Assembly (NCBI RefSeq): GCF_009728995.1
Contig: NZ_VTZW01000015.1
Location: forward strand, 186,001-250,000
Source: Streptomonospora sp. PA3
Lineage (GTDB): Bacteria > Actinomycetota > Actinomycetes > Streptosporangiales > Streptosporangiaceae
Direction of reading: 5' to 3'
DNA length: 64,000 nt
Part shown: positions 9,485 through 17,779 of the stretch, piece after piece
How the letters are laid out: every line of letters begins with the position of its first letter
How positions within the stretch are numbered: the first letter of the stretch is position 1
Position numbers and translations under genes: made by a program
Notes under the pieces: model-generated
What the model was told of the DNA's origin: nothing
Database searches by the model: none
Seen by the model: only the letters and a program-made list of their open reading frames with translations

Positions 9485-9513
9485 CCGGGCGGCGTGGAGG
9501 ATGCGCCGCCCGG
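9485..9513 (-). terminator. Attenuator-like hairpin between alpha precursor and its lanM
   Basis: Perfect 10-bp stem (9485-9494 with 9504-9513, CCGGGCGGCG/CGCCGCCCGG) with a 9-nt loop in the 246-bp gap between the alpha precursor and lanM1. No T-run follows. It matches the hairpin after the beta precursor in size and position, which supports a shared role in setting the precursor-to-enzyme ratio. Confidence 0.55.
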
Positions 9514-9689
9514 TGGCGGTGCGTGCGGGCGTGGCCGCCACCGCTGTGCGCACTCGGTCGGCCGTTGGCCGAACCCGTTACGGCCGACGGCGCCGGCCGT
9601 CGGGCGCCGGTCGGACGCCTCCGCGGGTTCGGGGGCCGGGACTCGCCGAATGCGCGTCCCTCATGCGCGAAGCGCGGTCGGGATGCCGG

Positions 9690-9875
9690 TCAGCACCCGT
9701 CCTGGCACTCGACGGTCACGGTGCAGGCCCAGCCTTCGTTGCCGACCGCCCAGCTGGCCAGGCAGGAGACGCAGGCGGTGGCGATGCTGATGCTGTTGGC
9801 GTCGGCGCCGACAGTGGTGTCGGCGATGTTCTGCTCGTCGATCTCGTCGAGGATGCCGACGTTGGGGTTGGGCAT
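9690..9875 (-). CDS. lanA1: Two-component lantibiotic alpha precursor (LanA1), mersacidin-like
   Basis: 61 aa from the ATG at 9873-9875. The leader of about 24 residues (MPNPNVGILDEIDEQNIAD to TTVGA) is acidic and ends in GA, a C39 cleavage site. The 37-residue core DANSISIATACVSC... ends NEGWACTVTVECQDGC. CTVTVEC is the CTxTxEC motif of mersacidin and of alpha peptides such as haloduracin alpha and LtnA1, where it forms the lipid II-binding ring; the Glu is kept. G-N-E-G-W-A-C also resembles the GNNGAWC/GNKGAYC part of those peptides. The in-frame extension upstream to 9938 lacks leader features and is rejected. It is the first structural gene after the regulator. Confidence 0.9.
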   Translation of the reverse strand: MPNPNVGILDEIDEQNIADTTVGADANSISIATACVSCLASWAVGNEGWACTVTVECQDGC

Positions 9876-10255
9876 GGAGGATCCGCCTTTCTTCTGGTGG
9901 CCGGTCGGCTTCCGCCGTTCGCGGAGGGGACCGGCCACGGCCGCGTGGACGGGACGATTCTTACGCGCCCTTTACATCGGCGGCCATTGGCAATTGGGGA
10001 GGTGTACCGATGGGCAGTCCGGCGGTTCCCGCTGCCGGACAGGCGGTGCCGACCGGGTCGGCGGGCAGGGCGGCGGGGCCGGCGGCGCGCACGTGGGGGC
10101 CGGACGAACCGGTGGGGCGCGGCGGTTCCGGCGGTGGCGGATGGTTCCACCGGTGCCGGAACAGGCGCTGCCCAGGCGAGGCGGGGCAGCGTCGGGCTCC
10201 GCGGCGCGGGGTGCTCAGCGGAGCGGCGCCGGGGCGGGGCGGGCCGGGCGCGTCG

Positions 10256-10615
10256 TCAGTCCGGCCGGCGGGCGTCGGCGTCGATGGGGTCGCGGGCGGC
10301 GAGTGCGAGATCCGGGCAGGTCTGCCACCGGCTGAAGATGTAGGCGAGCGCCGCCTGCAGCCGCGACTGCACTTCGAGCTTGTCCAGGATGCGGGTCACG
10401 TGCGCCTTGATGGTGCGCTCGCTCACCCCCAGGGCTCTGCTGATGCAGCGGTTCGAAACTCCGGTCGCGAGCAGCCCGAGCACGCGGGTTTCGCGCTCCG
10501 TCAGCCTTTCCAGAGCTTGTATACCGGTCGAAGCGGAATCGATCAGTTCGCAAGCGCAGGTCGTTGCGGATGCATCCCGATCACATTTCCGGCCGGACGA
10601 AGATTGCGGATCCAC
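10256..10615 (-). CDS. LuxR-type HTH regulator of the lantibiotic cluster
   Basis: 119 aa. Residues about 38-95 are a GerE/LuxR helix-turn-helix (LTERETRVLGLLATG, RTIKAHVTRILDKL). The first 35 residues are too short for a receiver or sensor domain, so it is a stand-alone DNA-binding protein. GTG at 10613-10615 has GGAG 6 nt upstream. It lies upstream of the alpha precursor on the same strand, separated by 380 bp that should hold the structural-gene promoter. It is probably a pathway activator; how it is switched on is not visible. Confidence 0.8.
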   Translation of the reverse strand: MDPQSSSGRKCDRDASATTCACELIDSASTGIQALERLTERETRVLGLLATGVSNRCISRALGVSERTIKAHVTRILDKLEVQSRLQAALAYIFSRWQTCPDLALAARDPIDADARRPD

Positions 10616-11249
10616 GGGATCTCCAATACCGGTGTACGGGGGATTTCCGGTTCATCGGCGTTGAGCGATGCACACGGGCAGGTCGGTGCCGGTACATGCG
10701 CCATTCATTTCCTTGGAATGAAACGCGTGGTTTCACAGGACTCCAATGCCGATGGGCGCGGCGAACGGTTTACCACCAGGCAAGCCCGAAGGATGCTAGC
10801 AATGCAGGCTAATGCCAGCAATGACCGTTTTGACGGAAACATCCTATTATGGGACGCCCGGCCTTCGTGTGTTTCACCAGGACAACGGAGGATTACCGAT
10901 CAGTAGCAGGACGTGTCCCGCCATCCGCCACGGTGGCCGAATCCGGCCATATCGGCGCGTGAGAGCGCTCACTCGGCCCCCGGTCCCTCCGGATGCACGC
11001 GCGAAGACACCCGCACGCCACGGAATCGGCGCTCGTCACCGGCCGTACCGGTGTGCATACGCAACGCCGGGAGCGCGGTCGGTCAGCCGCTGCGGCGGCG
11101 CGTGCGGCGCCCACCGCGCGCATCGAGGGGACCGCCGTCCGTGATTGCATCGGTGTGTCGCACGGCCGCCGCAGGGCGGCCGGCCCGCCGGGGCCGCTCC
11201 CCCGGCCGCGGCGAGCACAGCAGCCGAACAACAGCGGAAGGGGACGACC
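10616..11249. other. Gene-free stretch upstream of the lantibiotic regulator
   Basis: No convincing gene. Base composition is lower in G+C between about 10600 and 10900 than in the flanks. An imperfect palindrome (TTCATTTCC, 2 nt, GGAATGAA) lies at about 10703-10721, and a GTGAG-N4-CTCAC inverted repeat lies near 10959-10973. Either could be an operator, but no promoter can be assigned with confidence. Confidence 0.4.
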
Positions 11250-11441
11250 GTGAAACCGGTGAGTCCGTGGGAGACCGTCATCTGGATCGCGGCGGCGATC
11301 GCCCTGGTGTGCGCGGTGGTCACGGCGCTGGTGCAGGAGGACCGGACGGGCACCTGGGTGTCGCTGATCGTCGTCGGAATCCTCGCCGTCGCCGCAGGCG
11401 GCGAACGCCGCCGCGTCCAGAACCAGCGCGATCGGGGCTGA
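11250..11441 (+). CDS. Small two-helix membrane protein
   Basis: 63 aa. The GTG at 11250-11252 has GGAAGGGGA just upstream. There are two hydrophobic segments, about residues 7-27 (VIWIAAAIALVCAVVTALV) and 34-49 (WVSLIVVGILAVAAGG), then a basic tail with GERRRVQNQRDRG, so the C-terminus is probably cytoplasmic. No family recognised. It sits alone between the lantibiotic cluster and a lipoprotein gene. Confidence 0.6.
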   Translation: MKPVSPWETVIWIAAAIALVCAVVTALVQEDRTGTWVSLIVVGILAVAAGGERRRVQNQRDRG

Positions 11442-11702
11442 AGCGCCTCCGGCCGGTCGGCGGCACCCCAGGCGGTGCCCGCACTCCCGGCGCCAGCACC
11501 GCCTCGGCTGGGCTGAATGGGCGAACCGGGAAAGAGGAGCGCCGATAACGAATATCGGCGTCGATATCGCATTCGCCGGGCTGAAGGACGGAAATCCGCC
11601 CGGTGGATATCCCTCAGCGTGGCGGCGACGCAGAGTTACGATTCGGCCGGATCGGATAGCGATCCGGGGAGTCCGATTCCGTCGACGCACCCCCGGAGAG
11701 TG

Positions 11703-12179
11703 ATGCAAGTGCCGATCGACCAGGTGAGCCCCTGGAGGCGCGCGCTGCCGGCCGCCGCCCTCGCCGCCGCATCGATCCTGGTGCTGGGGGCCTGCGGCGA
11801 CGACAGCGCCGGAGGCGAGCAGGGTGCCGATGTCGAGGACGTCCAAGAGGGCGAGGGCGAAGGCGACAACGCCATCGACGTGGGCGACAAGGTGACGGTC
11901 TCCGCCGAGGTCGAGGACGTGCTGTCCAACGAGTCGTTCCGGCTGGAGGGAGCCGAGGACTGGATCGACGGCGATCCGCTCCTGGTGATCTCCGCGGAGC
12001 GGTCCGACGTCGAAGAGGGCGACGTGGTCCGCGTGACCGGAATCGTCCGGGACTTCGACTACACGACCTACAGCGAGGACTACGAGCTCGGCGACGAAGG
12101 CGCCTACGACGACTTCGAGAACCGCCACTTCATCGTCGCCGACAAGATCCGGCAGAACGCGAGCCCCGAGACCGGATAG
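11703..12179 (+). CDS. Secreted lipoprotein with small OB-fold-like domain
   Basis: 158 aa. The signal peptide ends in a lipobox (SILVLGAC, Cys near residue 31), then an acidic linker (GGEQGADVEDVQEGEGEG) and a domain starting IDVGDKVTVSAEVEDVL, with DPLLVISAERS, GDVVRVTGIVRDFDY and a C-terminal HFIVADKI. That order (short beta strands with VxGxV spacing) resembles the OB-fold lipoproteins common in actinobacteria; the fold is inferred. The start is ATG at 11703 with GGAGAG 8 nt upstream; GTG at 11700 is also in frame. Confidence 0.65.
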   Translation: MQVPIDQVSPWRRALPAAALAAASILVLGACGDDSAGGEQGADVEDVQEGEGEGDNAIDVGDKVTVSAEVEDVLSNESFRLEGAEDWIDGDPLLVISAERSDVEEGDVVRVTGIVRDFDYTTYSEDYELGDEGAYDDFENRHFIVADKIRQNASPETG

Positions 12180-12293
12180 TCCGGATCCGGGAATTCCTCG
12201 GCTCCGACCGATGTGCGGCCCCCGGCGGAGGCCGGAACAACACCGGCCCGCCCCGTTGAGCCGGAGGCCGCACCGCCTTCGTAGCCGGGAGCG

Positions 12294-12821
12294 CTACGCG
12301 TTGCCCCTCACATAAGGGGTGCAGGTGTCGGAGAGGCCGACACAGATCTTGGTGTACACGCCATAGCCCTCGGGAAGGTCGTTGGTGTAGCCCGGAATGT
12401 CGAGGTTGATCTCCCTCCTCGCCCCGATGCCCACGGTGTACTTCTGGGTGTCGACCCACTGCCCGTTCCGGTCGTAGATCACGACCGTGACCTTGCCGCG
12501 GGAGTACATGTCGCTTTCCACGTCCATCGACACCGTCTCACCGTAAGCGTAGAACCACACGCCGTAGTCGGTGCGGCCGCGGAAGCCGGCCTTGTCGAGA
12601 ATGGCGGAGGTGTCGATGCCGCCGGAGTCCCGCGAGGACTCGTAGGTTTTGACGGAGGAGTAGTAGGTGGCCGCCTGGGCGGGGGAACCGGTGACCAGCA
12701 GGCCCGCTGCGGCCAGCAGCGCCGCCGCCGGCACCAGGACCGCCCTGCGAATCGTTTTCGCACCGGGTATCAAGGCCGCGGCCACCTTGCGCACACCTGT
12801 CTCGTCCCGCGTTGTATTCAT
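12294..12821 (-). CDS. Secreted protein of unknown function
   Basis: 175 aa from ATG at 12819-12821 with GAGGAAGCG upstream. It has an N-terminal charged region, a hydrophobic segment (LVPAAALLAAAGLLV) and a signal peptidase site at SPAQA/ATYY, so mature protein begins near residue 51. The mature part is rich in Tyr/Gly with beta-like patterns (DYGVWFYAYGETVSMDVES, GKVTVVIYDRNGQWV) and has two cysteines near the end (ICVGLSDTC) that could form a disulfide. No family recognised. It is convergent with the lipoprotein gene, 114 bp away. Confidence 0.65.
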   Translation of the reverse strand: MNTTRDETGVRKVAAALIPGAKTIRRAVLVPAAALLAAAGLLVTGSPAQAATYYSSVKTYESSRDSGGIDTSAILDKAGFRGRTDYGVWFYAYGETVSMDVESDMYSRGKVTVVIYDRNGQWVDTQKYTVGIGARREINLDIPGYTNDLPEGYGVYTKICVGLSDTCTPYVRGNA

Positions 12822-13275
12822 CGCTTCCTCGTTTTCCTCCGGTCGAGCCGGGAGTTCGAAGGGCATCAGGCGGAGCGTGAGATCCGGATGGCCTTCCCCG
12901 ATTCCGGAGAGGAACGGATCCGCCTCCCACTGCGCCGCCCCGGACTGCGGCCCGGTCATGCAGGCGAAAGCGTAGAAATCAAGTACGGGCGGGACAATGC
13001 GCACACTGCTCAATCGCGGCGCGGAAACCGGCCACCCTGCCCAGTCGGACGTCCGGACGTGCCGGGACGAGAATTCTTCACCCTCCGCCCGATGAAAGTC
13101 CGGAAACGGCCAGACCGATTTCGGCGCCGCAGAAATGCAGGCGGCGACCGCGCGAGCACCTGGCGTTCACGCCAGGTCGGAAAACCGGGGTGCCCTCTCC
13201 GGCGCCGAGCCCCCGGGGATTTGCGGCGGCCCGCGTCCGGGGGCATCCCCAGGCCCCGCGCACCGGCCGGCGGGC

Positions 13276-13719
13276 TCACCAGCCCCGGCAGTAGGCCCAC
13301 CAGTGCTGGATCAACCCGACCTCCTCGGCGAAGCGCCGCCCGTGCTTGGCCCGGCCCAGGCTGGGCGCGACCAGGTTGCGCCTGCGGCCGTCGGCCATGC
13401 GCACCTCGACCACGGTCCGGGCCGCGAACGGCTTGGTGCGGATCATGGCGATCTCGCGCCAGGGCAGCGTCCGCACCCGCACGTCGCGCACCACGATGCC
13501 CTCGGGGGTGAGCGTCACGTAACCCCAGGCCAGGTAGGTCTGCAGCAGCATGCAGGCGAGCAGCAGCAACTGCGAGCCGCCGAGGAGCATTGCAGTGATC
13601 CCCGACAGGCCGAACACCGCCATGGCGGCGAGCAGCGCGAGGATCGCGGCGCACAGGACGCCGTACACCGCGGTCAGCAGCCCGCGGTTCCTGTTGACGA
13701 ACGTCGGAGGACCGTACAT
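13276..13719 (-). CDS. PH domain-containing membrane protein
   Basis: 147 aa from ATG at 13717-13719. Two hydrophobic helices (about residues 14-33 and 38-60) are followed by the bacterial PH motif YVTLTPEGIVVRDVRVRTLPWREIAMI with a conserved Trp in the PWxxI turn, then VVEVRMADGRRRNLVAP. This layout matches the small actinobacterial PH-domain membrane proteins. Function is unknown in general. The longer open frame upstream is high-GC read-through without signal features. Confidence 0.65.
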   Translation of the reverse strand: MYGPPTFVNRNRGLLTAVYGVLCAAILALLAAMAVFGLSGITAMLLGGSQLLLLACMLLQTYLAWGYVTLTPEGIVVRDVRVRTLPWREIAMIRTKPFAARTVVEVRMADGRRRNLVAPSLGRAKHGRRFAEEVGLIQHWWAYCRGW

Positions 13720-13935
13720 GGCGACCGACTGTGGCACATCCGCCGCCTGCTCCGCATCAGGTGCGGGCAGCAGCGCCGCCCGTGACGTGGAGGCGCGGCA
13801 GCCCTGCGCGGCAGGCGCAGGCGCGAGAGCGGCCCCGCCGCCGAGATCCCCGCAGCCGCGCCGACGAGCCCGAAGGACGGGACCTTTCACCGGCGCCCGG
13901 GACCCCCTCGACACCGCAGCAGTGCCGGGAACCGA

Positions 13936-14826
13936 TCAGCATCGGCCCGCGTCGGCGATCGTGGCGAGGATGTAGCCGGGGCGGTCGAGGTCGGACCAGG
14001 TGAAGCGGGCGATCCGCACCCCGGGGTAGCGATTCTGCAGCGCGTTCTGCCGCCGCCGGTCCCCGGCCAGCGCGCCCGGGGTACTGTGCGGACCGATGCC
14101 GTCAGCCTCGCCGATGAGCAGCCGATCGGCCCACCAGAAATCCGCGACCGCGATGAGGCGCCCGCGCTCGTCGTGGAACGGGCGCTGCAGCTGGGTGGGC
14201 GCGAACCCGCCGTCGGTGCAGACGAGTCGGACCCTGGTCTCCAGCGGGCTCTGCGCGCGCCCGTCGGCCAGCGCCTGCCACCCCCGCACCCGGCGGCAGC
14301 CCCGGCGGCCGCGGTTGGCGGCTTCGAGCCGCCCCAGCTCGCCGTGGCGGACGAGTCCTCGGCACAGGGCGGAGTCGAGCAGGCACACGCCGGTGTCGCG
14401 GTCGACGTCCAGCAGCGTGTCGCGCAGCGTGCGGCCCGGGGCGGTGACCCGGATGCCGTCGACCGTGGCGACGTCGTCGCGGCCGAGAGCCCAGCGGTGC
14501 AGGACGACGCCCGGCCCCTGCCGCGTGTTCGCGGGCATCACCACGTGTACCGCGCGGCCGTCCCAGGGCCGCAGCCCTTGCAGGCCCCACAGGCGGGCGG
14601 CGGTCTCTGCGCCCACGACGGCGGCCGGCCCCAACCCGAGCTGCGCGGCGAGGGCGGCGGTGGCGACCCGATCCCGCTCGGTGCCGCGCCGCTGGAGCTC
14701 CGCCACGGCGTAGACCCCGCCGAAGACCCGTCTCCACTCGCCGCGCCGCAGCAGGCGGCGCAGGGCGGAGTCGCCGACGCCGCAGCGGCGTGCTTGAGCG
14801 AGCGTGATGAGCCCGCGCTGCTGCAC
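13936..14826 (-). CDS. AbiEi-like N-terminal HTH protein with nuclease-like C-terminus (orphan)
   Basis: 296 aa. The N-terminus (QQRGLITLAQARRCGVGDSALRRLLRRGEWRRVFGGVYAV) is the winged-helix of AbiEi-type antitoxins. The middle resembles the usual central region (AVVGAETAARLWGL, RTLRDTLLDVD). The C-terminus contains PLETRVRLVC, IAVADFWWADRLLIGEADG and a final ARFTWSDL, a layout like DUF559/Vsr-type PD-(D/E)XK domains with D...E-x-D. No AbiEii toxin gene is adjacent, so it is not a complete type IV toxin-antitoxin pair. GTG start at 14824-14826 has no clear ribosome site; the start is uncertain. Confidence 0.65.
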   Translation of the reverse strand: MQQRGLITLAQARRCGVGDSALRRLLRRGEWRRVFGGVYAVAELQRRGTERDRVATAALAAQLGLGPAAVVGAETAARLWGLQGLRPWDGRAVHVVMPANTRQGPGVVLHRWALGRDDVATVDGIRVTAPGRTLRDTLLDVDRDTGVCLLDSALCRGLVRHGELGRLEAANRGRRGCRRVRGWQALADGRAQSPLETRVRLVCTDGGFAPTQLQRPFHDERGRLIAVADFWWADRLLIGEADGIGPHSTPGALAGDRRRQNALQNRYPGVRIARFTWSDLDRPGYILATIADAGRC

Positions 14827-14989
14827 GGCGGGGACTCGGCCGTGTGCCGGGCGCGGTTCGGGCCGGTGCCGGGTGGGCGGGGGGAATACCGGGAGGTGCG
14901 GTCTGCATCCATGCTTCGAGCGTGCTGCACGCCGCCGCCCCGGGCCATGCCGATCGGCGGCCTGTGGAGAACCTGCCGGGCGGGCGTCG

Positions 14990-15052
14990 CGTCGAGGGTG
15001 TCGCTGAGGCCACTCTCGGCGTCGCGAGTGGCCCTACGGACACTTTTGCCGA
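14990..15052. repeat. Dispersed palindrome family, degenerate copy
   Basis: The left arm (GTCGAGGGTGTCGCTGAGG...) matches the left arm of the perfect copy at 16721 exactly, but the right arm has diverged and pairs only at the centre and the end. It lies between the AbiEi-like gene and the end of the MurG-like gene. Confidence 0.6.
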
Positions 15053-15089
15053 CCGCAGCGGCGCGCCCCTGCTCCCCTCCCCCGCCGGG

Positions 15090-16262
15090 TCAGCCGCCCG
15101 CTGCGGTGAGGACGACGTCCACCAGGCGCTCGGCGGCGTTGGGGCGGCCGTGTTCGCGGGCCTTCCCGGCGACGGCGGCGCGGCGGGCGGGGTCGGCAAG
15201 CAGCGGCTCCAGCTTCGCCCGCAGCGCCTGGGCCGACACCTCCTCCAGCAGCGCCAGCGCGGCGCCCGCCTCCTGCAGGTGGCGGGCGTTGTGCCGCTGC
15301 TCGTCGCCGGCCGAGGACGTCAGCGGGACGAACACGGCGGCCTTGCCCAGCGCGGTCAGCTCCGCGATGGTGCCGGCACCGCTGCGCGAGACCACGACGT
15401 CGGCCAGGGCCAGCACGTCGGGCAGCTCCGGGCCGACGAAAGCGGTCACGTGGTGGCGGGCGGCCAGGGCGGGATCGAGGTCGCGGGTGGCCGCGCGCAG
15501 GTCGCCGACGTTGGCCTCGCCGCACTGGTGCACGACGTTGGCGCGCTCCAGCAGCCAGGGCAGCAGGTCGCGGACCGTGGTGTTGATCTGCACCGAGCCC
15601 TGCGCGCCGCCGGTGACATAGACCGTGGGCAGGGCCGGGTCGTAGCCGCCGAAGCCCAGTTCCGCGGCGGCGCGCTCAGCCTGCCCCGCCAGCACCGCCG
15701 GGCGGACCGGGTTGCCGGTCACCACCGCGCCGGAGCGGGCGGAGTCGGGCAGCAGCTTGAGCGTGGATTCGGAGGTGACCGCCATGCGGGCGCCCGCGCG
15801 GGCCAGCACCCGGTTGGCCAGGCCGAGCAGCACGGTCTGCTCGTGCACCACCAGCGGCCGGCGGGCCAGCCGGGCGGCGAGGCCGACCGGGACGGCGACG
15901 TAGCCGCCGGTGGCCAGCACAACATCGGGGTCGAAGTCGGCGACGACCCGGCGGGACTGGAAGACGCCGCGGACGGCCTTGCCCATGTCGCGGATGTTCC
16001 GGGCCGAGGCGAGCTTCAGCGGGTTCGCCGAGCGGCGGACCTTGCCGGTGTCGACGGCCTGGAACGGGATGCCGTTGGAGGTGGCCACCCGCTTCTCCAG
16101 GCTGTCCTGGGCCCCGACCCACAGCACGCGCAGCCACCGGCCGTCGCCCTCCAGCCGCTCCCGCAGCGCGTTCACGGCGGTCAGGGCCGGATAGGTGTGG
16201 CCTCCCGTGCCCCCGCCGGTGACGATCAGACGCATCACGCGCGGGGAATCGGTGTCGTTCAC
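15090..16262 (-). CDS. murG: MurG-like UDP-N-acetylglucosaminyltransferase (GT28), outside a dcw cluster
   Basis: 390 aa. The N-terminal glycine-rich loop is VTGGGTGGHTYPALT; PLVVHEQTVLLGLANRVLA matches the MurG acceptor side. The C-terminal donor domain has VTGGAQGSVQIN and SRSGAGTIAELTALGKAAVFVPL...DEQRHNAR. Typical MurG adds GlcNAc to lipid I at the cytoplasmic membrane. None of the usual dcw neighbours (ftsW, murC, ftsQ) is here, so this may be a second paralog, possibly for a specialised glycan. GTG at 16260-16262 with GAGAGGA upstream is the start; an ATG 9 codons later is the alternative. Confidence 0.8.
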   Translation of the reverse strand: MNDTDSPRVMRLIVTGGGTGGHTYPALTAVNALRERLEGDGRWLRVLWVGAQDSLEKRVATSNGIPFQAVDTGKVRRSANPLKLASARNIRDMGKAVRGVFQSRRVVADFDPDVVLATGGYVAVPVGLAARLARRPLVVHEQTVLLGLANRVLARAGARMAVTSESTLKLLPDSARSGAVVTGNPVRPAVLAGQAERAAAELGFGGYDPALPTVYVTGGAQGSVQINTTVRDLLPWLLERANVVHQCGEANVGDLRAATRDLDPALAARHHVTAFVGPELPDVLALADVVVSRSGAGTIAELTALGKAAVFVPLTSSAGDEQRHNARHLQEAGAALALLEEVSAQALRAKLEPLLADPARRAAVAGKAREHGRPNAAERLVDVVLTAAGG

Positions 16263-16720
16263 TGTGGTCCTCTCTAAGCAGCGGCTGTCTGTGGGACGCT
16301 GCGGGGGCGCTCGCCGATCCGGTGCGGATCCGGCCGCGGGGCCCTGCCGAGGGTGTGCTGCGGCGCCTGTCGGCGCTCACCTGCGGCTTCGGGCGCACGG
16401 CGGCGGCGTTCGGGTGTCGCTGCGGCTTCGGCGGTTTCATGGCCGGGAAAGGGACGCAGCGGGAAGCGGCGGGCAGCCGGTGAGGGGCGGGGCCTGGGCG
16501 AGGCGGTGGGATGCGCACCGCCGCGGATCTGCCTGCGCGCCATCGCCGAGCACTCCGCGGACGCATCGCAGGCCGCTCCCAGGGGGCGTTCGCCGGTTCC
16601 CCGCCTCCCGGCGCCCTTTCCGCACGTACTTTATGGGCGAACGCGCCGCCGATCGAATCCGCGCGGCCGGTGGCCCGAAGCCCGATGCGGCGGCCTGCCG
16701 CCCGGTGGATCCCCCGGGGG

Positions 16721-16782
16721 CGTCGAGGGTGTCGCTGAGGCCACTCTCGGCGCCGAGAGTGGCCTCAGCGACACCCTCGACG
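16721..16782. repeat. Perfect 62-bp palindrome (dispersed palindrome family)
   Basis: Each 31-nt arm runs from CGTCGAGGGTGTCGCTGAGG to CTCTCGGC with no spacer, and the two arms are exact reverse complements. It lies in the 577-bp gap between the MurG-like gene and the NADAR gene; the rest of that gap (16263-16839) shows no gene. Related copies are at 17435, 34421 and 59898, with a degenerate one at 14990. Confidence 0.9.
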
Positions 16783-16839
16783 GCGGAACGGGCAGCCGTC
16801 CCGGCTCCGGTTGCTGGTGCGGTGTCCTGTTCGAGACCG

Positions 16840-17418
16840 CTACTCGACGGCGGCCAGGCGGGTCCGCGCCTCCATCAGGGCGAACCCGAGAAGGTTGCGA
16901 CCGGGCCACTGGGCGGGATCGGTGGCGCGGTCGTCGGTCGCGGCAAGCCCGATGCCCCAGATCCGGTCTCGCGGACTGGCCTCGACCAGGATCCGGTCAC
17001 CGGTGCCGATCAGGTACGCGCGCAGGGCGGGGTCGTGCCGGAACTTGGCGACGTTGCCCGCGACGACCAGGTCGAAGCGGGCGGCGGCCCACCGTTCCTC
17101 GTCGAAGCCCTGGACTCCCCGGCCGAGCTTCTTGGCCTCGGCAGGAGTGCGGGCCGCGAGAATCGCCGCGCGCGTCGGCTCGTCGCCGAACAGGTGCGCC
17201 TTGCCCGCCATCATCCAGTGCTCGGCGCTGGCGTAGGTCTCACCGTCCACGGTGAACGGCGACGGCCACCACTGACTGAGCGCGCCCCGGCCGATCGAGC
17301 CGTCGCGTTCCGGCCGGTGCCCCCAGAACATCAACCACTTCGGGTGAGCTCCGCCGGCGATGCGTTCCGCGAGATCCTCGGGGGTGCGTGCCGCGGACGG
17401 ACTCTCGTTCGTCTGCAT
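16840..17418 (-). CDS. NADAR (YbiA/DUF1768) family N-glycosidase-like protein
   Basis: 192 aa. The key NADAR motifs are present: LMFWGHRP, LSQWWPSPFTVDGETYASAEHWMMAGKAHLFGD, then GRGVQGFDEERWAAARFDLVVAGNVAKF and GRNLLGFALMEARTRL. Family members cleave N-glycosidic bonds of riboflavin-pathway intermediates or ADP-ribosylated substrates. Length is normal for the family. ATG at 17416-17418; the upstream gap contains a palindrome copy, 16 bp from the start. Confidence 0.88.
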   Translation of the reverse strand: MQTNESPSAARTPEDLAERIAGGAHPKWLMFWGHRPERDGSIGRGALSQWWPSPFTVDGETYASAEHWMMAGKAHLFGDEPTRAAILAARTPAEAKKLGRGVQGFDEERWAAARFDLVVAGNVAKFRHDPALRAYLIGTGDRILVEASPRDRIWGIGLAATDDRATDPAQWPGRNLLGFALMEARTRLAAVE

Positions 17419-17434
17419 GGCGGAGATTGTGGCA

Positions 17435-17492
17435 GCCGAGGGTGTCGCTGAGGCCGCTCTCGGCGGCGAGAGTGGCCTCAGCGACCCCTTCG
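17435..17492. repeat. Dispersed palindrome family, imperfect copy upstream of NADAR gene
   Basis: Inverted repeat with 28-nt arms (GCCGAGGGTGTCGCTGAGGC... at 17435-17462 and its partner at 17465-17492) differing at three paired positions. It starts 16 bp upstream of the NADAR start codon, so it would lie in that gene's 5' leader or promoter. Confidence 0.7.
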
Positions 17493-17505
17493 GCGGCGGA
17501 GCCGG

Positions 17506-17706
17506 TCAGAGCACGAACGGTGCGAGGGAGAAGATGTAGCAGGCCAGGGCGCCGAACAGGGCGGCGGCGCCGTAGGTCGCCGGGGCCTGGGCCCGGCCCG
17601 GGAGGCGACCCGGGCCGGAGGCGGCAGAATCACCGGTGTCGGCATCTCGTGTTCTCTGGGCATAGCGATTTCGATTGCCGACAGGCCCTGGCAGGTGGGG
17701 CCCCAC
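17506..17706 (-). CDS. Possible small single-helix membrane protein
   Basis: 66 aa if started at the GTG at 17704-17706. The C-terminus (TYGAAALFGALACYIFSLAPFVL) is a clear hydrophobic helix ending the protein; the rest is polar. There is no Met start in frame and no good ribosome site, and the start sits inside a 22-bp palindrome. Low confidence. Confidence 0.3.
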   Translation of the reverse strand: MGPHLPGPVGNRNRYAQRTRDADTGDSAASGPGRLPGRAQAPATYGAAALFGALACYIFSLAPFVL

Positions 17707-17711
17707 CTGCC
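17690..17711. repeat. Perfect 22-bp palindrome
   Basis: GGCAGGTGGGG and its exact reverse complement meet without spacer, with further partial pairing outside. On the + strand it is followed by CGGGATTTTC, so it could act as a weak terminator. It is unrelated to the 62-bp palindrome family. Confidence 0.6.
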
Positions 17712-17779
17712 GGGATTTTCTCATGCCGTGCGAGGGCGGGCGGCCCCGGTGCCCCGACCGGCGGGCGGCGGGCGGCGGT

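Noticed and set aside
3249..10343. Very long plus-strand open frame of 2364 codons
   Set aside because: It is the antisense shadow of lanM and lanT. Its translation is Gly/Ala/Arg/Gln-rich without domains, while the minus strand has full catalytic motifs.
12230..12248. Small hairpin between the lipoprotein and secreted protein genes
   Set aside because: Only a 6-bp stem without T-run, expected by chance at this G+C content.
12821..13013. N-terminal extension of the secreted protein
   Set aside because: The inner ATG has a good ribosome site and a signal peptide directly after it; the extension would bury the signal.
16721..16782. Palindrome as ordinary terminator of the NADAR gene
   Set aside because: It is downstream of that gene, so termination is possible, but copies also lie upstream of a gene and in gene-free modules, and there is no T-run.
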